The notes: a model not told the origin generated them from the sequence alone. Positions 1 through 9,534 are shown, numbered from the stretch's first letter. The stretch is DNA of 64,000 bases from Sulfurovum zhangzhouensis (GCF_030347965.1 NZ_JAQIBD010000002.1:310001-374000), one strand, 5' to 3'. Numbers and translations are program-made.

Positions 1-2768
1 ATGCAGAGTCGGTCATCGTGATCATGGGCTCAGGTGCTGAAGCCGTAGAAGAGTGTGTGAGATACCTCAATACCCAGGGTGAAAAAACAGGTGTGCTCAA
101 GGTCAGGCTTTACCGTCCGTTTTCGATCAAACACTTCATCAACAGCCTGCCAAAAACCACCAAGCGTGTTGCAGTACTTGACCGCACTAAAGAACCCGGA
201 GCTCTTGGAGAACCGCTCTATCTGGATATCGTCGGGGCTGTCAATGAAGCACTTGAAGAGGAGATGCTTGGCTTTGAAAGACCCCATATCATAGGCGGGA
301 GGTACGGGCTCTCCTCCAAAGAGTTCACTCCTGCCATGGTCAAAGCCGTATTTGACGAGCTCAAAAAACCTCATCCAAAGAACCACTTTACCATAGGGAT
401 ACATGATGATCTCACCCATACCTCACTAGAGTGGGACCATACCTTCACAATACCTGATGAGAAGACCTATGAAGCGATCTTCTTTGGACTGGGCTCTGAC
501 GGGACTGTAGGGGCGAACAAAAACAGCATCAAGATCATTGGAACCCATACCGATCTTTTTGCACAAGGCTACTTTGTCTATGACTCCAAAAAATCAGGTT
601 CGATGACCACCTCTCATCTCCGTTTCGGCCCTTCTGCAATACACTCAACCTATCTTATAGAGAAAGCTGACTTTGTAGCCTGCCACCAAAGTGTCTTTAT
701 GGAGAAGTTCGACATTCTGCAGCATGCCAAAAAAGGAGCGGTATTCCTACTGAACTCACCGTTTGACCCTAAAGAAGTGTGGCGTCGTATGCCTCGTGTG
801 ATCCAGGAAGAGATCATCCAAAAAGAGATCAAGTTCTATGTCATAGATGCCTACAGAGTAGCCAAAGAGTATGGGCTTGGCCGGCGCATCAATACGATCA
901 TGCAGACCTGCTTTTTTAACATTTCCAAGATACTTCCGCTGGATGAGGCTATCCAAGAAATCAAAGCTTCCATCCAGAAAAGTTATGGGAAAAAAGGCGA
1001 TGCAATCGTTCAAAGCAACTTAGATGCGATCGACAGCACACTGGAGCATCTCTATGAGGTCTCTATTCCCAAGAGTGCAGAAAGTACCTTGCCTTTAGAG
1101 CGTGCCGTGAAAGGAAAAGTCAGTGAGTTTGTGGCCAATGTCACAGCACATCTGATCGAAGGCAAAGGGGATGAACTTGCTGTGAGCCAGATCCCGGCAG
1201 ATGGTACGTGGCCAAGCGGTACCACACAGTACGAAAAAAGAAATATCGCCCAGGAAGTACCGGTCTGGGACCCGGAGTCCTGTATCCAGTGTAACACCTG
1301 TGTATTTGTCTGTCCACATGCAGTTATCCGCTCCAAAGTCGTAGAAAACACTTCTCTTACACAAGCACCCGGACTTTTCAAGAGTATCAAAGCCAAAGGA
1401 AAAAACTTTAGTGAAGATGAGTCCTTTACGATACAGGTAGCAGTGGAAGACTGTACGGGATGCTCACTTTGTGTAGAGGTATGCCCGGGAAAAAACAAAA
1501 CCGATCCAAACCTCAAAGCGATCAATATGCGCCCACAGCACCCTATCAAAGAAGAAGGGATAGAAAACTGGGATTATTTTCTCTCTTTACCAAATTATGA
1601 CCGTTCAAAACTTGACCATAGCAAAGTCAAAGAGAGCCAGTTTTTGGAGCCGCTGTTTGAGTTTTCGGGAGCATGTCCAGGATGTGGTGAGACACCCTAC
1701 ATCAAGCTGGCAACACAACTTTTCGGTGACCGTATGATCGTAGCCAATGCAACGGGATGTTCTTCGATCTATGGAGGAAACCTTCCAACTACTCCTTGGA
1801 GTAAAAACAAAGAAGGACACGGGCCTGCATGGTCCAATTCACTCTTTGAAGATAATGCTGAGTTTGGACTGGGATTCAGGCTGACGATCGACAAACATGA
1901 GATACAGGCCAAAGAGCTGCTTGAAAAACTTTCAGACAGACTGGACAGCGCAATTGTTACAGCTATACTACAAGCTGAGCAGACAATAGAAGAAGAGATC
2001 ACTGCCCAGCGTGAACGTGTAGAAACACTTAAATCACAACTGGAAAACCTGAAAGATGATGCAGCAAAAGATCTTCTGAGCCTTGCGGATTATCTGGTCA
2101 AAAAATCTGTCTGGATCATCGGTGGAGACGGCTGGGCTTATGATATAGGGTATGGTGGTTTGGATCATGTACTTGCAAGCGGCAAAAATGTCAATATCCT
2201 GGTACTTGATACACAAGTCTACTCCAATACAGGTGGCCAACAATCCAAAGCCACTCCGACAGGTGCAGTAGCGAAATTTGCTGCAGGAGGGAAACCACAA
2301 CTGCCTAAAGACCTTGCCATGATGGCGGTCTCCTACGGGAATGTCTATGTCGCACGTGTTGCTATGGGGGCAAGTGAACCTCAGACGCTTAAAGCATTCA
2401 TCGAAGCAGAGCAGTATGACGGTCCATCAATCATCATCGCCTATTCTCACTGTATCGCCCACGGCTATGATCTCAAACATGGAATGGATCAACAAAAGCT
2501 TGCAGTGGAGTGTGGCTTATGGCCGACATTCAGATACAACCCGGCACTAGAAGCCTTGGGAGAAAATCCTATGAAACTGGACTACAAGGGCCCTAAGATC
2601 CCAGTCAAAGAATATATGTATAATGAAGCTCGTTTTAAAATGGTTGAACATATGAACGCTGAGGCTGCTGAGAGCTTTTTAGACACGGCAGCATTTCATG
2701 CCAAAGAGATGTATAAACGCTATGAAAATCTTACCAAGATAAACTATAAAGAGATAGTAGGAGAATAG
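1..2768 (+). CDS. nifJ: pyruvate:ferredoxin (flavodoxin) oxidoreductase, 5' end outside window
   Basis: This is the C-terminal three quarters of a single-chain PFOR, which converts pyruvate and CoA to acetyl-CoA and CO2 while reducing ferredoxin or flavodoxin; autotrophs can run it in reverse. About 920 residues are visible of a usual chain near 1,180. The frame is open to the first base, so the GTG at 18 is internal. Numbered from that GTG, there are two 4Fe-4S motifs, CIQCNTC near 422 and CTGCSLC near 478, then ACPGCGE near 552. The thiamine-diphosphate region follows with GGDGWAYDIGYGG and SNTGGQQSKAT. The missing part would hold the pyruvate-binding domain I. It ends in a hairpin shared with the convergent neighbour. 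Role in carbon fixation is inference; the family call is firm. Confidence 0.97.
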   Translation, partial: AESVIVIMGSGAEAVEECVRYLNTQGEKTGVLKVRLYRPFSIKHFINSLPKTTKRVAVLDRTKEPGALGEPLYLDIVGAVNEALEEEMLGFERPHIIGGRYGLSSKEFTPAMVKAVFDELKKPHPKNHFTIGIHDDLTHTSLEWDHTFTIPDEKTYEAIFFGLGSDGTVGANKNSIKIIGTHTDLFAQGYFVYDSKKSGSMTTSHLRFGPSAIHSTYLIEKADFVACHQSVFMEKFDILQHAKKGAVFLLNSPFDPKEVWRRMPRVIQEEIIQKEIKFYVIDAYRVAKEYGLGRRINTIMQTCFFNISKILPLDEAIQEIKASIQKSYGKKGDAIVQSNLDAIDSTLEHLYEVSIPKSAESTLPLERAVKGKVSEFVANVTAHLIEGKGDELAVSQIPADGTWPSGTTQYEKRNIAQEVPVWDPESCIQCNTCVFVCPHAVIRSKVVENTSLTQAPGLFKSIKAKGKNFSEDESFTIQVAVEDCTGCSLCVEVCPGKNKTDPNLKAINMRPQHPIKEEGIENWDYFLSLPNYDRSKLDHSKVKESQFLEPLFEFSGACPGCGETPYIKLATQLFGDRMIVANATGCSSIYGGNLPTTPWSKNKEGHGPAWSNSLFEDNAEFGLGFRLTIDKHEIQAKELLEKLSDRLDSAIVTAILQAEQTIEEEITAQRERVETLKSQLENLKDDAAKDLLSLADYLVKKSVWIIGGDGWAYDIGYGGLDHVLASGKNVNILVLDTQVYSNTGGQQSKATPTGAVAKFAAGGKPQLPKDLAMMAVSYGNVYVARVAMGASEPQTLKAFIEAEQYDGPSIIIAYSHCIAHGYDLKHGMDQQKLAVECGLWPTFRYNPALEALGENPMKLDYKGPKIPVKEYMYNEARFKMVEHMNAEAAESFLDTAAFHAKEMYKRYENLTKINYKEIVGE

Positions 2769-2804
2769 TAGAAGGACACTCTAAACAAAGAGCGTACTTC
2801 TACT
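2767..2804. terminator. bidirectional hairpin between convergent genes
   Basis: AGTAGAAG (2767-2774) pairs with CTTCTACT (2797-2804), and the inner ACACTCT/AGAGCGT segment extends the stem with two mismatches. It starts on the nifJ stop codon and ends on the first base of the opposing gene's stop codon, so it can end transcription from both sides. There is no long T tract. Confidence 0.6.
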
Positions 2805-3994
2805 TACAAAAATATTACTTTCCCTTCATCCAAACTCTTACGACCTGCTTCCAGTATCTTTGTGACATTCAATGTATTCTCAATAGTAGGCAAAGTTTTA
2901 TTGTAGGCTGCCAGCTTCGTTGGCTCTTTCGAAAGTTCATCTGATGAACGTACAAAAGTCTCTATGCTTTGGTACCCGTAGCCCTGCTGACCTGCGAATT
3001 TTCCGTTTCTTGGAGTATACTTCATAAAAAGCGGATTGGCACTTTTGTATCCAACTCTATCGGTAGAGATGCCGTATCCTCTGTGAGCCTGGTCGATATT
3101 GACCTCACCTGTATGTCCCATATAAAAAAACCTCTGCTGGGAATGTACATCAGAAGGCGGAGCGATCCATGAGGCGGTGTGTACACTGGTACCTAGTGCC
3201 CCACTTTGCAAATTCTCCCATTGCACCGTCAGAGTGATCGTATCTTCCACTTCACGCTCTAGTTTTTTATCCGCCACACCTGTTGAAGCCGTAGCCACCA
3301 CAGAGACAGGCTTGGCAAAATCCTGTACTGCCCAGCAAAGCAGATCGATGTGATGGGCATTGAGATAGTAGCTGATATCCGAACTGATCCCGGCCCAGCT
3401 TGCAAAGGTATCCAGCTGAGTCTTCGGCTGGCTCATATAGCTGTGCATCAAAGAAAAATCCCCGAATGTACGTATCTGATCTACTGCATCTGCATAGATA
3501 GGATCGAAACGCTTATGTACCTCCAGCATCAGTAAAAGCCCTTTTTCTTTTGCAAGTCTCTGCAGCTCAAGATGCTCAGTCGTGGTTTTGACCAACGGCT
3601 TGGCAACGAGTACATGCATCCCTGCTTCCAATGCATCTTTAGCGATCTGGAAATGGGTATCATCCGGGGTGAAGATCATCACACATGAACCTTCTTGCAT
3701 CTGGTTCAGTGCCTCTTTATAGGCTTCATCACTGTAACCCTCTTCAGGGTATGCATGAAATGATGTATCAAGGAACGGATAGGCAGATTTTAGGTTCTTA
3801 TCAAAATGCTCCCATATCAGATCAAACCGTTTGGCATCTCTTCCGGCTAGATGTATCTCTCCTACCAAGCCCCGTTCTCTCATATCAAAAAGACTGAGTG
3901 CGATCACGCCAAAACTTTTATCTGACTTCGCAACCCCTTCACCTGATAATCCTGTAACATATTCACCGATACCGACAATCAATACATCAATCAT
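2804..3994 (-). CDS. Gfo/Idh/MocA-family NAD(P)-dependent oxidoreductase
   Basis: The 396-residue protein opens with a Rossmann-type segment (VLIVGIGEYVTG, residues 4-15). It then has the family features: TPDDTH, a VAKPLVK segment in place of the usual EKP motif, and YLNAHHIDLL in the C-terminal substrate domain. Such enzymes oxidise or reduce a sugar, sugar-nucleotide or cyclitol with NAD(P). The substrate cannot be read from sequence. It is the last gene of a three-gene operon and overlaps its upstream partner by 8 bp, so it probably acts on the same product as the sugar-transferase-like protein and the acyl-CoA synthetase upstream. The first glycine motif is atypical (GxGEYVTG), which may mean unusual cofactor use. 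Confidence 0.85.
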   Translation of the reverse strand: MIDVLIVGIGEYVTGLSGEGVAKSDKSFGVIALSLFDMRERGLVGEIHLAGRDAKRFDLIWEHFDKNLKSAYPFLDTSFHAYPEEGYSDEAYKEALNQMQEGSCVMIFTPDDTHFQIAKDALEAGMHVLVAKPLVKTTTEHLELQRLAKEKGLLLMLEVHKRFDPIYADAVDQIRTFGDFSLMHSYMSQPKTQLDTFASWAGISSDISYYLNAHHIDLLCWAVQDFAKPVSVVATASTGVADKKLEREVEDTITLTVQWENLQSGALGTSVHTASWIAPPSDVHSQQRFFYMGHTGEVNIDQAHRGYGISTDRVGYKSANPLFMKYTPRNGKFAGQQGYGYQSIETFVRSSDELSKEPTKLAAYNKTLPTIENTLNVTKILEAGRKSLDEGKVIFL

Positions 3995-4730
3995 TACTAT
4001 CCTTTACAAATATCACATCTCCTGCATCAACCCCAAGTGCTGCCAGTTGTATCTTTGCACGTTCATCTTTGGAGGCCATTTTCATTTCATGGTATGCTTG
4101 ACGCTCCTCTGAACTCCATTCTGTATCCCACTCAACAGAGTCCAAGTGTATTACCTTGGCGTTCATACTGTAAGGTTTGAGACGCTGCAACAGCGAAATG
4201 GTCACAACCTCTTCTACACCACCGGGTACGTTCTCATAGTTACCGCTAGAGACACTCAGGAAACCTGTCAATGCCAGCTTGCTTAGATTCCATAATGCCA
4301 AAGTATTCCATGGTGTAGTCCAGCCATCGAGTTTACAGGTCTCCCCTTCATCACCATGCCCTTCACAGAGTTTTGCTCCCACCACCAAAGTGTTGCCATC
4401 GAGATGTTTTTCCAAGCGTTCCATATCCTCTAGGGATATCGTCACTTCAATACTCTGAAAAAGAAGTTCTTTTGCTCCTAGTGAAAGTGCCTTTTCCACC
4501 ATAAGATTAAGCGGCTGTGTGTAGCTGATCCAAGGATCTATATGAAAGAGTTTGATCTTCTCACCAAACCCGTAAAGTATATCCTTGGTCGCTTCAAAAT
4601 AGTGTTTGTCCACAACAACTATTAGTAAATCACAGTAGTTCAGTACATGCTCGCACCACTCTCTTACATGATCGACATTGATCTTTACATCGTCATTGGT
4701 AGTATGCAGTCTTGTTGCGACCATTCTCAT
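3987..4730 (-). CDS. uncharacterised protein, possibly GT-A-fold sugar transferase
   Basis: The 247-residue protein has no signal peptide or membrane segment. Alternating hydrophobic strands (CDLLIVVVDKHYF, IKLFHIDPW), then a helix and strand (MVEKALSLGAKELLFQS), look like the start of a GT-A glycosyl- or nucleotidyl-transferase fold. The later PWNTLALWN and TGF segments also fit, but I do not see a clear DxD metal motif. It overlaps the gene before it by 4 bp (ATGA) and the one after it by 8 bp, so the three products are almost certainly made together. The biochemical role is not established. Confidence 0.6.
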   Translation of the reverse strand: MRMVATRLHTTNDDVKINVDHVREWCEHVLNYCDLLIVVVDKHYFEATKDILYGFGEKIKLFHIDPWISYTQPLNLMVEKALSLGAKELLFQSIEVTISLEDMERLEKHLDGNTLVVGAKLCEGHGDEGETCKLDGWTTPWNTLALWNLSKLALTGFLSVSSGNYENVPGGVEEVVTISLLQRLKPYSMNAKVIHLDSVEWDTEWSSEERQAYHEMKMASKDERAKIQLAALGVDAGDVIFVKDSND

Positions 4731-6445
4731 CGTTTACCCTTTATACCCAACACTATCTTTCCTTCTATTATACCCTTATAGGTCTGCTCATCCAAAGGCT
4801 GATAACCCCCATCAAGCAGAATATAGTGCTGCAATTCTTTAAATCTTTCTATCCCTTCTTTTGCCAAATGTGCCTTCTGTATCTTCAGTGTCGAGGTGGT
4901 ATGGTGCTTTTCTTTCTGAACTCTAAGGATATAAGGCAGTGCATAAGAGGCAACCTTATCTTTCAGATTCTCATAGAGCGCATTTGCATCTTCTATACCA
5001 AAGAATTTACTGCTTACCAGTGAAGCCATCCCGATCTTTCCATCGACATGAGGCAGGGTGATACCGTAAACTACTACTTCATCAAACTTGCCTACACTGC
5101 GTATGGCTTCCTCTACGTCCACACAGGCAACATTCTCACCTTTAAAGCGGTAGGTGTCACCCATCCGTTCAATAAAAGTAAAAAACCCCTCTTCATTACG
5201 CTCTAACAGATCACCTGATCGCCACCACAGATCTCCCTTCGTAAAGAGATTACGCACCAATTTTCTCTCATCCAGACTCTCATCCATATAACCGCGATAT
5301 TTCCCGCTGGGAACGACAAAAAGTGCTTCACCCCTGTGTGCGTTTGTTTTCAGATCTTCATCGACCAGAACCATCTCCTGCGCCTTAGGATCATCAGGCG
5401 GTAGATAACCACAGTAACCCGGAATATCAAACCAGTTAGTAAGTGCCCCTGCGGGCATCTCCGTCGCACCAAAATGTTCAACCACATGTTCGATCCCGTA
5501 ACGTCTGATGACCTCTTCCCAAAGTGTTTTATTCAAACCGTTTCCGAAGATCACTTTAAGTGAGGTGTTTGGGTTCATATCACCATCGTCTGTAGTACGT
5601 AGATAACGCCAAAGCTCTCCTATATAGACCATATGGGTACATCCGTAGCGATTGATATCATCCCAGAAATGTGTCACCGAGAACTTCGGACGCAGTACCG
5701 ACCTAGCTCCGCTAAAGACTACTGCAGAGAAGGCAACGGCCAGTCCATTACCGTGATAGAGCGGCAATGCGATATAACAGCTGTCACTGCTGTCCATTCC
5801 TGTACGCAGTCCCCATGCCACACCTGCACCTATCATACGGCGGTGAGAAAAAAGTGCAGGTTTGCTCGGTCCGCTGGTACCGCTGGTAAATATCACAAAA
5901 GCAGGATCGTCCAGTGTCGTAGTATGTATCCCGTACCTAGAGTGATACCTCTGCTCACTTAGCATGATCTTCTCTATCTCATAACGTTCCAGATCTCCCA
6001 CCGGGTCGCCAAGTACCGTCTTGACCGAAGTGGTTTCTGCCAGTGTTATCAATCTGTCCTGTGGTTCACGGTTATTAAAAAGAATAGCGATACGCCCTGC
6101 CTTATTGATACCGATCAGTGCAGCCATAAAAGCAAAACTGTTATGATAATGTAATCCGATATGATGATCATCTGTAGTTGCCAGTATGAATGCTTTGATC
6201 TTTTCTGATGCATCTTCAAGCTCGCTGTAACTGTACGATGCTTGGGTATCCACCTCTGTGATTACAATCTGTTGCCGTGCTTTTGCAGCTATCTGGCTGA
6301 AGAGTGTTGACCAGTTGATGATCATTTGAGACTCGATATCTTCCCAGATTTTGGATTCAATACCGGCTAGATCATAAAAGAGTTTTTCTCTTCCTTCACT
6401 CATTTGATGATGTTTGCGTATCTTTTCTAATAATTCACTGTTCAT
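4727..6445 (-). CDS. FATP/very-long-chain acyl-CoA synthetase-like AMP-forming enzyme
   Basis: This belongs to the ANL superfamily of adenylate-forming enzymes. It has the P-loop FTSGTSGPSKP, then ALPLYHGNG, FGATEMPAG and the hinge segment GDLLERNEEGFFTFIERMGD followed by KGENV. The arrangement is closest to fatty-acid-transport-protein acyl-CoA synthetases. It should activate a fatty or related acid with ATP and load it onto CoA. I place the start at MNSELLEKI (6445), giving 572 residues. An in-frame ATG at 6538 would add 31 residues unlike the family and run 53 bp into the upstream gene. The Shine-Dalgarno match at 6445 is weak. First gene of the operon that ends at 2804. Confidence 0.85.
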   Translation of the reverse strand: MNSELLEKIRKHHQMSEGREKLFYDLAGIESKIWEDIESQMIINWSTLFSQIAAKARQQIVITEVDTQASYSYSELEDASEKIKAFILATTDDHHIGLHYHNSFAFMAALIGINKAGRIAILFNNREPQDRLITLAETTSVKTVLGDPVGDLERYEIEKIMLSEQRYHSRYGIHTTTLDDPAFVIFTSGTSGPSKPALFSHRRMIGAGVAWGLRTGMDSSDSCYIALPLYHGNGLAVAFSAVVFSGARSVLRPKFSVTHFWDDINRYGCTHMVYIGELWRYLRTTDDGDMNPNTSLKVIFGNGLNKTLWEEVIRRYGIEHVVEHFGATEMPAGALTNWFDIPGYCGYLPPDDPKAQEMVLVDEDLKTNAHRGEALFVVPSGKYRGYMDESLDERKLVRNLFTKGDLWWRSGDLLERNEEGFFTFIERMGDTYRFKGENVACVDVEEAIRSVGKFDEVVVYGITLPHVDGKIGMASLVSSKFFGIEDANALYENLKDKVASYALPYILRVQKEKHHTTSTLKIQKAHLAKEGIERFKELQHYILLDGGYQPLDEQTYKGIIEGKIVLGIKGKR

Positions 6446-6485
6446 TTCGTGGAGTATAGCAAAAAGAGCTAAGAGAAGAGTAGCT

Positions 6486-6836
6486 TCACTGTAAACTTCG
6501 TTGTACCTTTTTGGGCAGTTTAGTAAATACCAGCTCAAAAGAGTGATCGATTAATTCTTTTATTGTTTCATCATCGACATCCGAATCGCTCAATGTAACG
6601 GTATTCCAATGTTTTTTGTTCATATGGTACCCTGCCCTGATCCCTTGATAAAGACTACGTAGCTCCAATGCATAGATAGGGTTGCATTTGAGATTGATCT
6701 CTAATGGTTCTTCATTCATCGTCAAAGCGAACATCTTATCTGCTATCCTGTAAACACGGACCTTCTCATCAAATGGATAGTCATAGGTTACATTGGACTT
6801 GGAGAGTATATATCGGTCAAGTTCTTGAAAGTTCAT
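6486..6836 (-). CDS. MmcQ/YjbR family protein
   Basis: A 116-residue single-domain protein of the MmcQ/YjbR family. The signature lies in the middle and C-terminal half: KMFALTMNE, then INLKCNP, GYHMNKKHWNTV and FTKLPKK. The fold resembles the CyaY/frataxin-like alpha-beta fold. A DNA-binding role has been proposed for some members but the function is unproven. AAAGGAG lies seven bases before the ATG. A promoter-like TTGAAT-18-TATGAT lies upstream. It may be co-transcribed with the acyl-CoA synthetase, 40 bp downstream. Confidence 0.85.
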   Translation of the reverse strand: MNFQELDRYILSKSNVTYDYPFDEKVRVYRIADKMFALTMNEEPLEINLKCNPIYALELRSLYQGIRAGYHMNKKHWNTVTLSDSDVDDETIKELIDHSFELVFTKLPKKVQRSLQ

Positions 6837-6855
6837 CTACACTCCTTTAAACACT

Positions 6856-6885
6856 ATCATAGTACAATATCGTCACTAAATTCAA
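6856..6885 (-). promoter_or_regulatory. sigma70-like promoter for the YjbR gene
   Basis: On the minus strand, TTGAAT (6880-6885) and TATGAT (6856-6861) are separated by 18 bp. They lie 20-50 bp upstream of the YjbR start in a 70-bp divergent intergenic region. Assigned by consensus only. Confidence 0.45.
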
Positions 6886-6906
6886 CCCCCGATCAAAGGT
6901 AAACGC

Positions 6907-7233
6907 ATGACACATGATGAGATCATTGAGAGTATCAAAGCACAATACAACAGAGACCTGCGTAAGCAACTGGTAAAAAGTCTTTTAGAACACGAAAAAA
7001 ACAAAGACCAGGCAGCTATCAAGTCTGGTTATCAGATCATGAACCAAATATTCTCTTATGTACTGAACCAGCTTGGATGGACCATTACTGACAATGCAAG
7101 CAAATGGGATAGCTCACCGCTTGACATTATGAGTACAGTGTTTCCAAAGTTGGAAACTACACAATGGTTTGCACAGCAGCAGCTCAATGTCAAGAAAAGT
7201 ATAGAGCTCAAAATGGCTGAAGAGGCAAAGTAG
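6907..7233 (+). CDS. hypothetical helical protein
   Basis: I do not recognise this 108-residue protein. It is rich in charged and Gln/Asn residues, has no signal peptide or membrane segment, and looks mostly helical, with a single tryptophan-containing centre (QLGWTITDNASKW). AAAGG lies eight bases before the ATG. It faces away from the YjbR gene and converges on mqo with only 13 bp between stop codons. The good ribosome site supports it as a real gene. Confidence 0.7.
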   Translation: MTHDEIIESIKAQYNRDLRKQLVKSLLEHEKNKDQAAIKSGYQIMNQIFSYVLNQLGWTITDNASKWDSSPLDIMSTVFPKLETTQWFAQQQLNVKKSIELKMAEEAK

Positions 7234-7246
7234 AAGTCTCTCTTCG

Positions 7247-8572
7247 TTAAAGTATCTGTATCTCCGCTGCATGCTTTTCTTCATCAAAAGAGGCATTCAG
7301 ATAAGCACACACTGCCAGCGCATCCTGATGCGCAATAAAGAGAGAGCTTGATGCACCAGGGCTTGGAGTCATGTTGAAGATGACTCCGGTATCCACGATC
7401 TTGGCTTCTCCTAATAACAGTTCGTGTTTCTCTTTATCAATGATCTGCGGCCTCATACCGCCATACCCTTCTGCAAACCTGATCTCATCTGCTTCAAGTG
7501 AGGGAATGATCTTCTGAGCGTCTTTGAGAAAAACATCCTTACCCAGCCATGGCAACTCTTCGATAACATTTCTAAGGATATAACGTCTGATGGTCTTATC
7601 TTTGAGCAGATTCATATAGACCGAAGTCACATCCTTATCGATATTCAGTGCAGCAAAAAAGTCCTTGATATGCAAACTGTGATAGCGTTCCAGTTTAGGC
7701 AATGCAAAAGCTGTCGGTCCAAAACGCGTTTTCCATCCCTGTGTACAGTCAGGATCTGCATGCACCGCAGCAAAAGGAAGTTTTGGATTTTGCATGGTGT
7801 ATACCTTAGAGTTAAGCAGTCTCTTTTTTGTAAAGAAAAAGCTCCCGCCGATCGGCAGTATGGCATAATGCAGCCCATATCCCATCGACTGTGCAAAGAG
7901 CAAGGAGTAGGAACCTGCATTGACCACAACGCTCTTGGCATTGAAACGTGTCGTATCTGTCGTTATCTCATAAGTGCCGTCATCCAGGCGTACGATCTTG
8001 GTCACCTCTTCATTGTAACGCATCTGGATATTTTTATCTGTATTGATCGCTTCTTGTACGAAACGCTCACTGAGCTTCTTGAAGTCTATTGTCGTGATCT
8101 GTCCTGATGCGCCCATTGCCATGATCGGCTCAGTACGTCCATCCAGAAGCATTGGCTCGATCTGCATAAGTTTCTCTTCATCCCATAGTTCAAGATAGGG
8201 ATAAAGCTCTTTAAATTCCTCAAAACGTCTCTTGAGTTTTTTTATCTCATCTGTACCTACAGCAAGTACCATTTTGTTACGAATAAAGCCGATCTCTCCA
8301 ACCCCTCCAAAATGATGGATAAAATTGCTGATCATGGATGATGCTTTTTTAACTTTTTTCGCTTTCTCAAAAGTGTAATTGGTTTCGATATCACCTACAT
8401 GCAGTGTCTGGGAATTTGCCTTTGGGTTAGAATTGAGCAAACTGACCTCTTCATATTTTTCAAAGATGATGATATCTTTGATGTCGGTATATCTTGCCAG
8501 GGTAAAGAGTAGTGAAGTTCCTGCAACACCGCTTCCGATAATCGCTGTTTCAAAAAGTTTGTTTACCAGCAC
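7247..8572 (-). CDS. mqo: malate:quinone oxidoreductase
   Basis: FAD-dependent, membrane-associated enzyme that oxidises malate to oxaloacetate and passes electrons to the quinone pool. It begins with the FAD-binding AIIGSGVAGTSLLFTL and carries KANSQTLHVGDIETNYT, NAGSYSLLFAQSMGYGL, VYTMQNPKLPFAAVHADPD and FNMTPSPGASSS. These match, nearly segment for segment, the epsilon-proteobacterial Mqo known from Helicobacter pylori (HP0086). At 441 residues it is full length. The start is GTG at 8570-8572, with AGGA seven bases upstream. It is monocistronic by context and would feed electrons to the quinone pool. Confidence 0.93.
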   Translation of the reverse strand: MLVNKLFETAIIGSGVAGTSLLFTLARYTDIKDIIIFEKYEEVSLLNSNPKANSQTLHVGDIETNYTFEKAKKVKKASSMISNFIHHFGGVGEIGFIRNKMVLAVGTDEIKKLKRRFEEFKELYPYLELWDEEKLMQIEPMLLDGRTEPIMAMGASGQITTIDFKKLSERFVQEAINTDKNIQMRYNEEVTKIVRLDDGTYEITTDTTRFNAKSVVVNAGSYSLLFAQSMGYGLHYAILPIGGSFFFTKKRLLNSKVYTMQNPKLPFAAVHADPDCTQGWKTRFGPTAFALPKLERYHSLHIKDFFAALNIDKDVTSVYMNLLKDKTIRRYILRNVIEELPWLGKDVFLKDAQKIIPSLEADEIRFAEGYGGMRPQIIDKEKHELLLGEAKIVDTGVIFNMTPSPGASSSLFIAHQDALAVCAYLNASFDEEKHAAEIQIL

Positions 8573-8710
8573 TTTCTTTCCTATGTACCATCTAGTATTC
8601 CCTTATAGTAACATACACAGGTTAAACCTTATTGATAATATTCTAAAAACCTCATCATTGCTTTAAAATCTTTTGATAAAATTCCGCATATCAAATAAAA
8701 AGGCTTTTTT

Positions 8711-9532
8711 ATGAAGTTTCTTACTGTTCTTTTACTATGTATTATCACCCTGCTTCAAGCAGAGTCTTTCTTTATTCTCAACAATATCAAAAAGGTGTAC
8801 CCGGTAGTTGAGATTCAAACAGATAAGATCGATAAGAGTTACAAAACCAATATCCGTAATGCGATTGATGAAACACTCCAAGAACTTAATATCGATACCT
8901 CAGGGTATGACCCTCGTGCCTTCGCATTGGTCGTCTCTCATGCATATGTAAAAGAGACTCTTGTGATCCATACCAGGCTAGTGATGGCTGAAGAGGTTAG
9001 AAGACTCGATGACGGACAGAAAGCCTTCGGACTCACTTATCGAGATGAAGAAAGCTTTGTTGTAGAGGATATCAACGATAGTGATAGTATCAAAGAAGGT
9101 GTTGAAGACACTGTTGACACTTTACTTTCGAAATTTGCCGATCAATACAGAGATGATAACAAACTCAAACCCAAAACAACTCATACCGGTGATCAGAGTT
9201 TTGCCCAAGCTATGGGTTATGAAACCAACTACCAGGCTGCTTTACAAAAAGCTAAAAAAGAGCATAAAAACCTTATGCTGGTTCTGACAACCAGTTACTG
9301 TCCTTGGTGCCGCAAGTTTGAAACAAACGTGCTTCAAAAAGAAGAGGTTAACACAGAGATTCACAAAAAATATGTGCCATTGATACTCAACCGTGATGAG
9401 AAACAGTTTCCAGAACAGTTCACCAGCACATTTACTCCGGTGATCTATTTTATTGACGCAACCAATGAAAAAATCCTGCATAAAGTCACAGGATATAGTC
9501 AAAGAGAAGAGTTTATGTATCTTTTAAAATAA
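8711..9532 (+). CDS. exported thioredoxin-fold protein with an uncharacterised N-terminal domain
   Basis: Residues 1-18 form a Sec signal peptide (MKFLTVLLLCIITLLQA). Residues 25-150 are an acidic alpha-beta domain I do not recognise. Residues 175-273 are a thioredoxin fold of the thioredoxin_7/DUF255-like type, with the active-site motif CPWC at 197-200 and the cis-proline segment TFTPVIYF. The protein is therefore probably a periplasmic thiol reductase or disulfide-handling protein. AAGG lies nine bases before the start. It converges on the next gene with a 2-bp gap between stop codons. Confidence 0.82.
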   Translation: MKFLTVLLLCIITLLQAESFFILNNIKKVYPVVEIQTDKIDKSYKTNIRNAIDETLQELNIDTSGYDPRAFALVVSHAYVKETLVIHTRLVMAEEVRRLDDGQKAFGLTYRDEESFVVEDINDSDSIKEGVEDTVDTLLSKFADQYRDDNKLKPKTTHTGDQSFAQAMGYETNYQAALQKAKKEHKNLMLVLTTSYCPWCRKFETNVLQKEEVNTEIHKKYVPLILNRDEKQFPEQFTSTFTPVIYFIDATNEKILHKVTGYSQREEFMYLLK

Positions 9533-9534
9533 AT

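Noticed and set aside
1052-1549. Minus-strand frame of 165 codons inside nifJ
   Set aside because: Lies opposite conserved 4Fe-4S coding sequence, with no ribosome site and no recognisable domain.
6446-6538. N-terminal extension of the acyl-CoA synthetase
   Set aside because: It overlaps the YjbR gene by 53 bp and is unlike the family; the ATG at 6445 is a better start.
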